A stretch of 64,000 nucleotides of DNA from Euclidia mi (GCA_944739405.2 OX123182.2:22145326-22209325); one strand, 5' to 3'. Shown: positions 1 to 12,534, counted from the first letter of the stretch. Made by a program: numbers and translations. Notes: a model not told the origin generated them from the sequence alone.

Positions 1-1132
1 CTTATTCGAGGTCAAAGGTCACGAAAATCGTTTTTTTGCAATTATCTCCGTTTCTATGGTTCCAATCACTTCAACACCTATTATAAAAATTGAAGATAAA
101 AAAATTGCCACAACTTTTGTCTCAACTCTGTTTCTGTACGCTCAACCCTTTTCGAGATAGAGAGCGGAGAGCACCCAGAGCTCAGGCATATATACTGGCA
201 TGGCAATCGCATTAAACAATCTAATTTATATATGTAGTACTTATGAGATAAATTGTATTTTCATGCGATGGCCGAGTCAATCTATTTATTTAAAACATTA
301 AAGATTTTTAATTAACCGACTTGGTATTACATGGATCTTACAACTTTTTACGGTCGCGAGACTTGGTATTTTTGACAAGTATTGTTTTTACGGGATATCT
401 TTGTGAGGAATTGCATTGCTCGCTAGAACGAACTATTTACGAGACGGTGGACATTGCTTTTTATTGCATCTACTACTGCTATTATTGAATAAATGAAATT
501 GACTTTCATTGGAGCTTATATCGGTCGTGTCGCCGGTGTAAGTCCATCGAAACCTTGGCGAAGAAAGAGCTCTTTTATATCTTAAAAATGCCACTTAATT
601 TGATTAAACGAACACATTATGACGGTGATGTTTTAGAAACACCAATCAAGTCACATGATTCTTTCTAAATTTGAATTGTTTCCATCTCTTCTAGTATTAT
701 TAAAATCAAGAAGATAGCAATAGACTAAAGCCCAGTTTCACCACTTATGCTATGGCAGGCGACTGATAAATTTGTATGTTCAGAAAGCGATGAAACCGGT
801 CCTAAATAAAGTTTAGTCGTACATACGTTATCAACAATATTACACCACTATTCTACACATACCTACTAGTGAATATTGTATGCTGGTGCTGTATTAAGAC
901 AACGTAAATGGAAGGCAGTGTCAATTTCATGCCCCGCGGCGCCGCACCGCCACACGTCATGACTAGAGAGCATATGTGAAACGCATGAGGATACGGCATC
1001 CGGACTGGAGACAGACTGAGCTTCGCTTAAGTTGAGGGCTGACACGGAACTGCATTGTGGTACTATATATAATAGTTACATAGTTGAATAATTCTTCAAT
1101 AATCTTATATGTAAAATTCAGACTAATCAATT
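1..1132. other. Non-coding stretch, nothing recognised
   Basis: A+T-rich DNA without a convincing reading frame, RNA gene or repeat that I recognise. Probably intergenic or decayed repeat sequence. Confidence 0.4.
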
Positions 1133-2083
1133 ACATACATACATACATAGACTCACGCCTGTTTCCCGGAGGGGTAGGCAGAGACTACGGAACGCCATTT
1201 GCAACGATCCTGACATACCTCACTTGCTTCACTCACTCCCATCAAGTTTCTCATGCATGCTCTTCTGTTAAGGGTACTTCTGACTTGTCCTTTTTTCAGG
1301 ATGTCTCCAATCTGGTCAGAGAACGTTCTCCTAGGTCTTCCCCTTTGTCCTGTCCCATTCACACTAGCCTGATATATCTTCTTTGTCAGTCTATCGTCAT
1401 CCATCCTCTCCATGTGCCCAAACCATCTTAACATGCCTTTCTCAATGCTTGTCACTACATCTTCTTTTACCCCACACCACTCTCGTATCACACAATTCTT
1501 TACTCTGTCGGTCAAAGACACACCACACATACTTCTCAGTGCTCTCATTTCCACAGCATTTATTCTACTTTCAAATCTCTTCTGCCATACCCAACTTTCA
1601 CTACCATACATAAGGGTAGGCACTAACACACCTCTATGTACAGCCAAACGTGCCTTTTTGGACACGTTTTGACTGTTCATAAACGCCTTCAGAGCTCCAT
1701 TCACACAATTACCTGCATTAACTCTCCTTTCAATATCTGCTTCATTCTTACCATCTCTTGTAAACAACGTACCTAAGTAAACAAACTCATTCACTTGTTC
1801 CACTCGCTGTCCATCGATCAAAACATTACAAGCCGTAACGCATTCCTCCTTTTCAAAAACCATAACTTTCGTTTTACTTACGTTTACTTTCATTCCTTTC
1901 CTTTCTAACGCACGATGCATGATTGTTACCATCTCCTGCAACTCCTCCGTTGAAGATGCAAGTATAACCTGATCATCAGCATAAAGGAGGCATTTGACGA
2001 GTAACCCATTCATCCTTAATCCGCAGTCACTATGTTTTAAATCTTGCAAACAACTGTCCATGAAGAGGTTAAACAGCCACTAA
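1133..2083 (-). mobile_element. RTE-type LINE, 5'-truncated copy with (CATA)n tail
   Basis: A 3' fragment of a non-LTR retrotransposon on the minus strand. It begins inside the reverse transcriptase domain, just before the catalytic YADD box, and runs through the C-terminal region to a (TGTA)n tail, seen as repeated 'acat' at 1133-1150 on the plus strand. 5' truncation and a simple-repeat tail are typical of target-primed reverse transcription by RTE elements. Two shorter 3' pieces of the same element lie at 29906-30099 and 31953-32116. The last 40 bp match the tails of the SINEs in this window, which makes this the likely source of their mobilising enzyme. Confidence 0.8.
1153..2061 (-). pseudogene. 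RTE LINE reverse transcriptase, C-terminal part
   Basis: An open frame of 302 residues from an ATG at 2061. It carries the RT catalytic box LLYADDQVIL near residue 28, the following KTKVMVFE and VYLGTLF blocks, and the C-terminal segment of endonuclease/RT proteins of the RTE clade (MYGSESWVW, RWFGHMERM, GQRGRPRRTF). The endonuclease and the first RT blocks are missing because the copy is 5'-truncated, so it cannot be functional alone even though this portion has no stop codon. The ATG is an internal methionine of the original protein rather than a true start. Clade assignment rests on the C-terminal pattern and the tail; confident for RTE, not for a named family. Confidence 0.78.
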
Positions 2084-2206
2084 TCAATTAAAAGAGAGGA
2101 TAACTTTAACAGGAGATATTAAAGGACTACTATGCAGAGGGTATAGGGGATAAAGCTCACGCACCGTTGTTTATAAACGTACATAATTATGTGCATATTA
2201 AATTTA

Positions 2207-2610
2207 GCCGTGTGGTTGACGGCATAGAATACAAGTGTCACCACCCCCTATCTTCCCGTAGGTGTCGTAAGAGGCGAATAAGGGATAACACGATGCAAAT
2301 ACCATCTTTGCGTAGAGACGGAAAACTCGACATCAAACCCTATACGACTGCCTCGTTGGTCTCACGGCATAAATGTGCGCGTGGGATCGGGAGGTCCCGG
2401 GTTCCATTCCTGGGTCGGGCAGTGTTATTGGGTTTTTCTGTCACGAAATTCTCAGTAGCAGCACGGAGTCTGGAAATGTGCCCGGTACGGCAATAAGCTC
2501 GCCCCTTATTACGTGGGTCTAAAGTATATCTGGCGAAAAGTGGGTGTAGAAATACACCTCTGCCTACCCCTGCGGGGATAAAAGGCGTGACGATATGTAT
2601 GTATGTATGT
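2207..2610 (+). repeat. tRNA-derived SINE (family A), long composite form
   Basis: About 400 bp. A 5' module (2207-2348) precedes a tRNA-like promoter region with a B-box-like GGTCCCGGGTTCCATTCC, then a body (CTCAGTAGCAGCACGGAGTC) and a tail ending 'gcgtga' plus (TGTA)n. The same long form recurs at 26794-27190, while copies at 11590 and 27393 start directly at the tRNA-like part. The tail matches the RTE LINE at 1133. Confidence 0.75.
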
Positions 2611-2659
2611 AAATTCATAATTATCGCTTGCCAGTTTCGTTACGATTGCGATTTACGCT

Positions 2660-2828
2660 TTCGATTCCACCTGCCATAAAAAGCTTTGACAGTCTTGATG
2701 GAATATCACTTTCCCTTTGAGTTGCTAGGCTTACCAGTTTAGATAGAGTTTTGGCTAGACTAGAAAGTGGAGCCCAGCCTTCAAGGCGAAAGACTTGGAT
2801 CGGAACAGTGATGATGATGATGACGAAA
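2660..2828 (+). repeat. Diverged SINE family B fragment
   Basis: Resembles the 3' half of the SINE B copy at 49712-50108 (caaaactt-like centre, 'ggcgaaagacttggat', then a (GAT)n tail at 2810-2823). Strongly diverged, so assignment is moderate. Confidence 0.4.
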
Positions 2829-2839
2829 CTAAGAATAAA

Positions 2840-3700
2840 CGTTGTATATGCTTTCATTAATATAAATTAACACCAATATATGAAATGTAAATCTTTACTA
2901 TGGCAGCCAAAGCATCAAAATTGAAAGGTAGGTAAAAAGCATTTTTCCTTATACTATAAAATAGTACTTATGCATACTTCAAAACCCACCATTCAATGTT
3001 CGGTAGCTTCCATCCCATCATTACCGAAGCGTTTACATAATAGGTATGTATGGACGACGGTTGAAAGGCTTATTGGTACAAGCGACATTTTTTGCGATAT
3101 TGAGTTATATACATATTCGGAATCAGCAAATTTTTCTCCGTGGTTTGAGTCAGGTTTCAATCTTTTTTGACTACTTTTATGGCGCTTAGCACCTACAGCA
3201 AAACATACCCCATTTCTAATCTCATTGATCTAGACGACACAAAATTGGACAAAGGTCATTGGGCATATCTGACCCGCTTTGCGAACAGTGGCGGACATTA
3301 ACCAAAATAGTTTTAAACAAAGGGGAATAATATGACCTTTCATTGCATATAATTGTTTGATTAAAATTCGTTGGAGAAAAATGTACAGGATCCTTTAAAC
3401 AAGAAAACAAACGGTATCAAAGGTTTTTATTTCATATCATAAAGGCATAAAAATAATATCTAAATGAGCTAATGTTTAGAGATATGTTATACGCTGTCTC
3501 TTTCACACATTGAACAGGTTTTTTTGCACATTAAATAGCTGCGCCCATATCGCTAGCATTGTTTATTATCTGTCTTGGGCCATACACCAGGAAGCAACTG
3601 GCGCACCCGCTCCCTTTTTAAATGATCTTATGATTGCTTTGGATCAAATTGAATAAAAAATATTTTACTGAATTAGCATTTTATTTTTCTTACCTATATC
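2840..3700. other. Non-coding stretch, nothing recognised
   Basis: No reading frame, RNA gene or repeat that I can support. Confidence 0.35.
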
Positions 3701-3706
3701 AATTAA

Positions 3707-3873
3707 TAAGCGGACGCCCGCGACTTCGTCGGCCTCATTCAGTGATCCCGCGGGAATATCGGGATAAAAAGTAGCCTATAACCTTTCTCATGAATGTGGC
3801 TATCACACACAAAAAGATTTTTTCAAATCGGATCAGTAGTTTCAGAGATAACGAGTATGGATATATACATAGA
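3707..3873 (-). mobile_element. Degenerate Helitron-like fragment (family C)
   Basis: On the minus strand the piece starts with TC directly after an A and ends near a GC-rich hairpin (GCGGGCGTCCGC), as Helitron 3' ends do. The terminal CTAG has decayed to CTTA. The 'cgcgacttcgtc' block is common near the ends of lepidopteran Helitron-like repeats. Confidence 0.4.
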
Positions 3874-3879
3874 TAACAC

Positions 3880-4610
3880 TTGAATTTTTTGAGATTCCCG
3901 TAGCTAACATTAATGCGACTAATGCCATAGTAAATGAGAGCCATAGATGAATACACTCTGCTATATTTCGTTTGTGTCCGCTTTGGGTATGGTTTCGTTA
4001 CTAAGGTGCCCATTTACCTTTAAGGACTCTATGACTTAAGGCTATATTGATATTTCGAACTTTTATAACGAGTGTCGATTAAGGCATTTGACTTTTTTGC
4101 CGTAGTTGTGGTTTTGTCGTTTGGCCTATTTTGCATTAAACCAAAACAATAAGCAGTGTCGTTTGGCCCATTTTGCATTCAACTACATTAAAATCTTATG
4201 GATGCCGAATGACAGCCTAAGCTTCTATATCTACTAATAATCTAGTAAGGGGTCATTTTGTTTCATCCTGCAGTCCCTCTAATGGTCATCTGCATCAAAC
4301 TACTTGACTCTGGCGTAACACCATCATGTTGCTTACAATCACTGTGCAGTTGACATGGCGCTAAATTCATTTTCTCTCGTATTGTTTTATTCTAAGACGT
4401 TGCTTGAGTCAGTTTACTGTCAGCTATTTCTTTTACGGCAGGCATTTGAATCATTTTGCTTTTCGCAAAAGTATACTAAATTCGATGCATTATGGGCTAA
4501 CCAACATAAAATTTCCAAAATAATACACAATTAACAACAGTAAAAGCTTAAAAATAATCCTTACTTAATTAGGGATACTCTGTATAAAATAAATAAAAGT
4601 TAATTAAATA
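3880..4610. other. Non-coding stretch, nothing recognised
   Basis: A+T-rich, no supported feature. A block around 4105-4120 ('gtcgtttggcc') recurs at 4158-4168, which is the only visible repetition. Confidence 0.35.
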
Positions 4611-4702
4611 GTTGTTCATCCTCCTTGATACTTGATGGCACGGGCTGTTTCCGCAACTCCACGTCTTGGCGTGTATTTTGCGTGCGGGTGGGAATGGTGT
4701 CG

Positions 4703-6742
4703 TCATTCGAGCCACCCCATCTCTTCGAGGAAGGCCAGCAGACTCTTGATGTGGTTCACGGCCTCCCTCAGGGTGCTGTATCTGGTCAGGTACTGCTGCC
4801 TGTACTGTGCGACCTCAGGACAGTCGAGGAGCAGGTGGGCTGCCGTCTCGTCTGCTGCCATACAGGCCCTGCACAGCGGGCTGTCGGTGATACCGATAGT
4901 AAATAGGTGTTTATTAAAGAATCCGTGTCCTGTGTAGGTGGCCGTGACTGTCCGTAGTTGTTGTTTGGACAGCCGGAGGATTTGTTTGGCTATCTTACCG
5001 TCTACTGCGGGAAGAGCCTCCTTGGCCTGCCTACATGTTTCAATACTAATCCAGGACTGGTTGTGTTTGGTCCTGGTCCTATTTCTTACCAGGTTGCGAT
5101 AAAAACCAGAAGGGAGGGGAATAATGGGCTCGGGTCCCACCACCTCTAAAGTGGCCCCTCTTCTGGCAAGTACGCCGGCTGCGTCATTCCCTCTTGAGCC
5201 ACTGTGGCCCTTGATCCATTGCAGTGTTAATTTGTTTAGTTTACCTACCTCTGTTAGTTTCTGGTGGCATTCAAGCGTGAGTGCCGAGGTGATAGAATGG
5301 CTTTTGAGGGCTGAGAGGACAGCCTTACTATCTGAGAGGATCCTAATGGATCGTTCCCTTACCTCACGTGCCATGATTGCTGTGGCAGCTAGGATTATGC
5401 CAAAACATTCGGCCTGGTAGACCGTGTTGTAGGCTCCCAGCGGTGCTGCGATGTTGATGTTTAGGTCCTCGGAGAATACTCCTGAACCCGTACCTGTATA
5501 TGTTTTAGACCCATCTGTGAAGATCGTGAGCTCGTTGTGGTTAACTGCTCCTTCGTGTAGGTCCTCGTACAGTTGGATTTTGTATTTCTTGTCGAAAACA
5601 AATTGTTTCGGTATTCGGTCGCCAATGGCTTCTGTGATAGGAACTTCTTTAAAGAGTGTATTTAAGTTGTTAGTGTGCGGTGTGTAAGTGTCTTTCCAGA
5701 GCTTCAGAGCTCTTAGCCGGACTGCCGACATCGTTGCTTCCTGTTGTATGAACAGGTGCAATGGAGACAGGTCCAGCAACACTTCAAGTGCCGCTGTTGG
5801 CATTGTTTTCATACAGCCCGTAGCCGCTAGGCATGCAAGTCTTTGAAGCTTTTGAAACTTGTTGGCGGCCGTTATTAGATTGGTCCGGGGCCACCACACT
5901 ACTGCGCCGTAGCTTACCATCGGACGTATTATTGTCTTATAGAGCCATAAGATAATTTTGGGGGATAGGCCCCAGCGTTTACCTATCATCTTCTTGCACT
6001 GCCAGAAGATGATGCTGGCTTTATTGAGCTTATTTTCCATGTGGCTGTTCCATGTCAATTTGCTGTCGAGAGTGACGCCCAGGTACTTGACCTCGGTAGA
6101 CAGCTTAAGCTCTGTATCAAATAACCTGGGCAATCGGTAAGTACCCAGCGCGCGTTTGTGTGTGAACATAACTAGTTCGGTCTTGGTCGGGTTTATAGAT
6201 AATTCGTACTCATTACACCACCAATCTACTATGCGTAGGGCTTGTTGGGTTAGGTCGTACACTATACTGGTTACCTTACCTGAGGTGAGTATGGTTAGAT
6301 CATCTGCATAACCTATTGTATAGAAGTATCTCGCGTTGAGTTTGTCTATGAGTTCATTGATGACTAAGTTCCACAATAGCGGGGAGAGTACACCTCCCTG
6401 CGGGCACCCTTTAGTTATCAAGGCTGTCTGAGTGTCGCCTTGCAGGCGCACTACCCTTTTGCTGAGCATGTTTTGGATCCACTGTATGAGCATCTGGTCC
6501 ACACCATGCCTGGCTAGGGCGTTGCTTATGCTGGAAAAGTTTGTCTTGTCGAAGGCTCCTTCTTTGTCAATGAAGGTGCCCAGGCAGATGCTTTTTTGTT
6601 GTATAGCAGCTTCTATCTGGTTCACGACCTGATGTAAGGCCGATTCCGTCGATTTCCCTGAGCTGTATGCATGTTGGTTGGCATGTAAGGGTAGGTGCTT
6701 AAGAGCCCCACTTCTTAGTTCCCTCTCGCAAAGCCTTTCCAA
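4703..6742 (-). pseudogene. LINE ORF2: reverse transcriptase plus RNase H
   Basis: 679 residues without a stop. RT blocks: LGTFIDKEGAFDKT (first catalytic aspartate region), QGGVLSPLLWNL, and the catalytic GYADDLTIL; then VKYLGVTLD. RNase H follows around residues 405-530 with FTDGSKT, the glutamate in YQAECFGIILA, ILSDSKAVL and the late aspartate in HSGSRGNDAAG, so all the usual acidic residues are present. A C-terminal CRAC plus HLLLDC forms the CCHC-like motif of R1/I/LOA elements. Missing upstream domains and a frameshift at the 5' side make it non-functional as it stands. Confidence 0.78.
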
Positions 6743-7240
6743 GAAGCTTTAAGCATGAAGGAGGTGAGGCTTATTGGTCTAAAGGACTTTGCATAGGTAT
6801 AGTCTGTTTTGCCTGGTTTTGGTATGAAGATTAGTTTGACTTCCCTCCACCTCTTCGGTACATATCTGAGGGCCAGGCTAGCCCTCATAATTGCCAGGAG
6901 TCTTTTAAGGACAGGTTCTCCTCCCCATTGTAACAACCCTGGTAAGATGCCATCCAGTCCGGCTGCTTTGAAGGGGTGGAAGCTATCGATGGCCCATCGG
7001 AGTTTTTCTTCTGTGATCACGTTGTTTGCGTGTCTCCATTCGTGTTCGGTCGCCACTGTTGGTGTATCGTGCCACGTTATGACCGGGGTGAGGACGCAGC
7101 CTGGGAAGTGTGTTTCGAGTAGGACGCGTCTTATCTCCTCCTCCGACGTGGTGTATGTGTTATCCGGTTTACGGAGAGTACCTGGTGCAACCGTTGGTAT
7201 CCATCCTCCTGCAAGTTTTACTAAATGTCGCTTAGGTCAA
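6715..7240 (-). pseudogene. Same LINE ORF2, RT N-terminal part (other frame)
   Basis: Reads the finger region of the reverse transcriptase: AAGLDGILPGLLQW (the 'GxDG' block), RWREVKLIFIPKPGK and FRPISLTSFML. The frame is open upstream of the internal ATG at 7056 to about 7240, where similarity to LINE linker sequence ends. It overlaps the following part by about 28 bp in a different frame, so a one- or two-base indel lies near 6720-6740. Confidence 0.72.
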
Positions 7241-7267
7241 TTAGCCTTTCAACCGTCGATATGGTAA

Positions 7268-7705
7268 TTGTGTTTCGTGTCCTATGACGCTTTTACTATG
7301 AAATTGATAGTTTAATAACATCAGTTTGGTAGACGTTTAATTTTATAAGGATTCCCATTGGAATCCTTAAGTAAGTTAACTCTGAAGTTGTCATTACAAC
7401 TTCTTACTTGAATACAGATTACAAACATGAAATCCAAAAATACACTCAATCCCCGGTAAATTAAACCACGTCTTTATCTTTATTATTTACTAACGAATAA
7501 ACATCACTTCCATCCGTGATAGCATAATAAAATACATTTTCAAAAAGGTCTTACGTAACTGCCGTGAATTTAAAACGCTGTACCCAAATAATATAATTAC
7601 TGTAAACATATATTTGTCAAAAGCAATTCGGTACGTGTTCACTTATTACCGGCGAGTAATTCGGCGCCGAGGTAAAATTACTAGGAATTACCGAGTAAGG
7701 GTCTC
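7268..7705. other. Non-coding stretch, nothing recognised
   Basis: A+T-rich; no reading frame or repeat supported. Confidence 0.35.
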
Positions 7706-7706
7706 C

Positions 7707-8000
7707 CTACATTAGACGACATGAAATGAGCTGAAATTGGCCGGGAAAATTATATCAATAACACCCTTATGTTTTCATATGCCTTCTATGTCAACACGTC
7801 GTAAAGGATTCAAATATTATTTTGCCCACAATAATCAACAAGTAATGAGTTGAAAATTACCTGGGAAATAATATCAATGAGACCCCTATTTTTTACATAC
7901 GGCTTCTATGTCAAGTCATAAGGAATTCAAATATATTTTGCTTACATTAGTCGACACAGAATGAGTTGAAATTGGCTAGGAAATAATATGAATGCCACCA
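7707..8000. repeat. Short tandem array, unit about 116-119 bp, 2.5 copies
   Basis: Three consecutive diverged units start near 7707, 7826 and 7942. Each contains 'gaaatgagctgaaattgg'-like, 'cttctatgtcaa' and 'ggattcaaatat' blocks in the same order. The third unit is cut off after about 60 bp. Confidence 0.7.
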
Positions 8001-11000
8001 ATAAGGTTTGTGTGTCAAGACAAGAGTTCAATAATGATTTTATTGACTTTTTTACTCAATTTGTACATCGAAACAGGTGCAGATTGTCGGTGAATCGGTG
8101 GTATCGCAACGTTTTTACCGCAGAAAATTGCATACTTTTGATGTCAGCTGCCACGACAACAGACTTGAAGCAAGTACTGTGTCGATACACACCAGACTTG
8201 AGGCGATATCGCATCGTCAAATGTGCAGAAGCCCTTAGTAAAATGACTCACATTACTCACTACATCGCAGCATCGGAGACTGGAGATTGTAGATGTATTT
8301 CACGTATTAATTATGGTACGATTTAAACTCCAGATTTACTTAAAGCAAACAGCATGAGTTATTAGTGTAGTAAACTTAAACATCTTAGCGCGGGATTTTG
8401 GATTAAATTAATGGATTTTAGTTGAGCTAACTGTTTGAGTAATACGAGTTAGTAGGTATTTTGTGTAGGTAGAGTTGAATTTCAATTCCTGAAGTGTTAG
8501 ACAGAGGCAGCAGTCTTTTTAAATGATTCGGTGATGACAGCTGGATGTAGATTATTTTTATTGTTCTTATGTGAAAGAGAGTGACAACATGAACATATTA
8601 TTATGTAAATGCATTTGGGCAAAACGTGAGCTCCAGTTTCCTACTGAGCGGCTATAGATAGGTCATAAACAGGTGAGTTTTCTTGACATACGGTATGTTA
8701 ATGTTAACGTATATAACATACGGTATGTTAGTAATAAAGTCGCACTCCTACACGCTTCTGGTCTTTTGTTTTAAGTTTGTATTACCTTATTTTATTTTTT
8801 GTTTTCCTTTTTTTATTTTTTATTTATAGTGTGTGCCATTTGTGACAGAAATAAATATGTTCTTTTCTTTATCTCTACTGACGCGATTCAAACGCGCGGG
8901 CGTTACGTATATACTATTTATTATACATGCACTAAATAAATAGGTACAAATAAAATATTACTGCAGAATCTATACTGTTATTATAATTTAGAAAGTGTGT
9001 TTCTTATTCGTTGATTTACGCAAGAACTACCTACAACAGAGATTTTGATGAAGCTTTACAATAATACAGCTTTCATATCATAGGCTTTGGTGGTGATATC
9101 CATTATCCGGCACCCAGACGACCGGAGCCGCAGGAAGAATCTAGTCAAAAATTCAATGCACTAGATTGGATCAAAACCTTTACCTATTAACTTAAGGCAC
9201 CTAGTAAAATAGACTTTGTTTTTATTACTAATTCAGAGTCTGATTCAGAACCTTTGGCGAGTTGTGGCTTGTGGTGAGTGCTGAATAACAATTTGACTGA
9301 AAAAATATTTTTATTTGTACTCATCTAAAGACGACTGGCTTGCACGGTGTGGGGTTTTGCGGCGTAGTGATACGTCATTGAAAATACTCGTCATCTAGTC
9401 AATGAATTATTTGTACCTGGCAACTCTTAATATACTCACACACTTATAGGTAGATTTGTAATTATGCCTTGTAGTAATTTGAAGAATTATGACGCAGGTC
9501 TCTTCATGAACTGAAATCTCATTCTTGGAACTTCCATCTGAAATAAAATCTTAAGTCATTAATTACTTAATCCTTATTTTTACTACTATATTTGCCGAGA
9601 AAGGCGAGTTTTCCACCACTAATTACGTGATAGAGATCCGTTAAATACATTTTAAAAGGCATGTGTAGGTACAAGTCACGAAAACTTTGTACGTATTTAA
9701 GTAGATATCCTTAAATGATTAAATTTTATAGCTATAAATGCACCTTGTATCTCGACATCACCATAATTTTCACAGAAACATCATGCTTAACACTGAATCT
9801 TCACTGGAGCGAGTAAGGGATCTTCACTGGATCTTCATTGGTTATATCATCACAGCTCCGCTACGGACAAGCAGTCTTATGGTATAGGTAAATCTAAAAT
9901 AACTGTACGTTCCGTTTTGAACCGGACTGTCCCGTATTTCAGCCAGCCGTCCCGTTGTCCCGAGACGAAAGCTCGGGACACAAAAATATCCCGTTTTTAG
10001 AAGCCGCGCGAAAATTTAAAATTGATTGGCCAGTAACGCGCTCTTAATGCAGACACGATGCGCACAAGCTTTTTTATTCTAGTTTACATATTTTAATTTT
10101 GACATCCGGTTTAAGTAGATAAACCGTATGTCAAAAGCCGTTTTGAGCTCAAAAATAAATGGTTAATTTAGGTATATCCGCCTTTATACGCTATGTCTGT
10201 TCAAAAAGCAAACAAACATTGTCCAAAAACTTCAAAATATAAACTAAAGATAAGTTAATAATAATACCGTTGAATTGAGAATCTCCTCCTCTCAAAAGTC
10301 AGTTGTTGCCGCCTGAGCTGTCGCCTGTTGCCAACACCAATATTTACCACAAACACAGCTACATAAAGCAAAATGCACTGCACTCCTATGTATATTTTGC
10401 CGCAAAACGCATCACGTCACATTGCTTTGTGTTTCAGACAGAACTAGCTTTCTGTTTATCCGTTGCTGGCAAAGAGATTGGATATATACATAGAGGTAGT
10501 CCTAGTACTTACAAATTGAACACAGTCAACTGACGTGTAAGATACAATTAAGACAATTTATGCCATCAAATTATATAACCTTAGGGATTCATCTTTTATG
10601 ACAGTTCTGTCATGATTTTGAATTTAGCCGTATAATATTTATATCGACATTGTCAAGTGTTGTAAAAAATCTTATCGATATGTCTATCCACCGTATATTT
10701 TTACCTCGTTATTTTTTAGATTTCCACGTGATAAAGATTTACAAAATAAGTGGCTTGCTGCAGTATGTTGTGGAGAAAATTGGGTGCCTAGAAAGCACCA
10801 TAGAATTTGTTCCAAGCATTTTACTGCGGAATGTATTTATAGTAATAACAGATGGCGCAGATTAAAATAAAATTCTGTGCCAACATTACTCCTCCCTTCT
10901 AAACGTATCAGTGTGAGTGTTTAAATAATTACTTGCTAATAATTAAAATATCAGCAACAGTAATGAATTCCGAAGCTTTTTCAAATTTGATTGGACATTC

Positions 11001-11085
11001 TTTCGAAAATACATTGTTTGATGATCACAGATTTTTATTGATAAAGTGCATTAGTCAAACATATTTGAAAATTAGAATCCATCAT
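8001..11085. other. Long non-coding stretch
   Basis: No gene or repeat family recognised. An open frame at 7988-8326 (112 codons) has no recognisable domain and overlaps the tandem array, so I do not call it a gene. A near-palindrome AACATACGGTATGTT occurs twice at about 8685-8700 and 8717-8731. The rest is A+T-rich. Confidence 0.35.
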
Positions 11086-11370
11086 ATTACAAAAAAATAA
11101 GAACTGCCTGCATTTCATACATTAAATACCTGCGGATAATAATAGATGACAGACTCAACTGGAACTCCCACGCAGTGGTCATTATGGCTGCATGGCTGCT
11201 AGGATTAGAACAATGATTAACATACTTGGTTGGACCAAAACTTGGTTGTTCTTGTTCGACTAGTGGACTAATAATGTGCCGATCCCACGATAAAATGGAA
11301 GGGCCAGTCAAGCCCCAACTTATTCTGTGTGTCACATGTATGATCGAAAAGTGTCCGATCCCGCACATAC
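11086..11370 (+). pseudogene. R1-like LINE RT fragment, heavily decayed
   Basis: Plus-strand reading around 11115-11235 gives 'YLRIIIDDRLNWNSHA' and, after a small indel, 'ARIRTMINILGW', which match the block after the catalytic box (YLGV-like with DDRLN) and the thumb of R1-type reverse transcriptases. Only about 100 residues remain, with indels. Confidence 0.45.
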
Positions 11371-11589
11371 ATTAATTACACAAAGATTTATATTACGTAC
11401 ACTATGTAATGAGAAAATGTCAATAAAAAGTGAGTATTGTTAATAACAAACCTATTCAAGGTTTTCACTAAATTATCTATTTTAACTTTAATTTTATGTG
11501 TTTTGCTTGATACAATCTATGTCGACCATGCCTTTTCTTATAATGTGTCGATTAGGATAATATATGACATTTACTAGATTTACAAAACA

Positions 11590-11844
11590 GCCTCGTTGGT
11601 CTCGCGGCATAAATGTGCGCGTGTGATTGGGAGGTCTCGAGTTCGATTCCCTGGTCGGACAAAGTGTTATTGGGTTTTTCCGTTAGGAAATTCTCAGTAG
11701 CGGCTCGGAGTCTGGTAATGTGCCCGGTACGGCAATAGGCTCGCCCCCTATTACGTGGGACCTAAAAATTCATGGCGAAATGTGGGTGTTATATCACACC
11801 TCTGCCTACCCCTCCGGGGATACAGGCGTGAGTCAAAAAAAAAA
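11590..11844 (+). repeat. tRNA-derived SINE (family A), short form
   Basis: Starts at 'gcctcgttggtctcg', has a B-box-like GAGTTCGATTCCC near 11640, the shared body (ctcagtagcggctcgg, ggcaataggctcgccc) and the tail 'ctctgcctacccctccgg...gcgtgagtc' ending in an A-run. Confidence 0.78.
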
Positions 11845-12530
11845 GTAAAGACAAATATGACATTTACAGTTATCATAATGCCTAAAGCATGCGTTTTGCC
11901 TTATTCTTAATTGTTTACTTTCTCTAGCAAAAATGTGTAATTTAGGGAGAATTATATGAAAGTGATTGTTGTTAATAACAAGCGTAAAGAAAAATACCAT
12001 GAAAATTAGAAAATAACGCCTCGAAAGAATAAGTGCTACTGAGTACCCATTTGAAACAACAATATAGAAGTTCAGTTTGAAAATGCATGTTTGTGTAATA
12101 ATTATTTAAAGACTGTCCATCAACTAGCGTTCTGACTGCTATGGACACAAACTTACGGAATTTAAAATGTATAACATGTACATAATATACTTTACAAGTC
12201 TGTTTAATTTTGAACCTATATTGAAACTTTGATCGATATCGATAGCGGATTTGCTCAATCACTATTAAATTAAAAAGTTACGATATCTGTGTTCAGATTG
12301 TCTTTAGTCTTAACTGACAAACAAAGTGCCATCTTCTTCTGGCAACTCTAATTTGTCATATGAGTGAAGAGTGTAGCTATATTCAATTTGTTCTTAAAAA
12401 TATCGTACCTTCCATGCTTTAGTTATTCTTCTGTGGTTGCTGGGGTACTATTGAGGCCCTAAAGAGGTATTACGAAATAGCTAGAAATAGGCACGATAGG
12501 CACTATCCTCCTACTATTGGAAATTACTCT
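11845..12530. other. Non-coding stretch, nothing recognised
   Basis: A+T-rich; no supported gene or repeat. Confidence 0.35.
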
Positions 12531-12534
12531 ATGG

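Larger units (their letters stand above)
4620..7250 (-). mobile_element. R1/I-group LINE with RNase H, 5'-truncated
   Basis: A block of clearly higher G+C content than its surroundings on the minus strand. It reads from the linker before the reverse transcriptase (around 7240) through RT, RNase H and a C-terminal CCHC-like motif to a stop at 4703, followed by a short 3' UTR. The endonuclease and ORF1 are absent, so the insertion is 5'-truncated. One frameshift near 6720-6740 separates the two parts of the frame. The sharp compositional borders suggest a fairly recent insertion. Group placement (R1, LOA or I) is by domain order only. Confidence 0.75.

Noticed and set aside
2340..2618. Open frames inside the SINE copies
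   Set aside because: They are the G+C-rich SINE sequence read in chance frames; the repeat explains them fully.
7988..8326. Open frame of about 112 codons as a gene
   Set aside because: No domain, no splice or start context, and it overlaps a tandem array; most likely chance.
10303..10533. Open frame of 76 codons
   Set aside because: No homology pattern, no regulatory context; chance frame.
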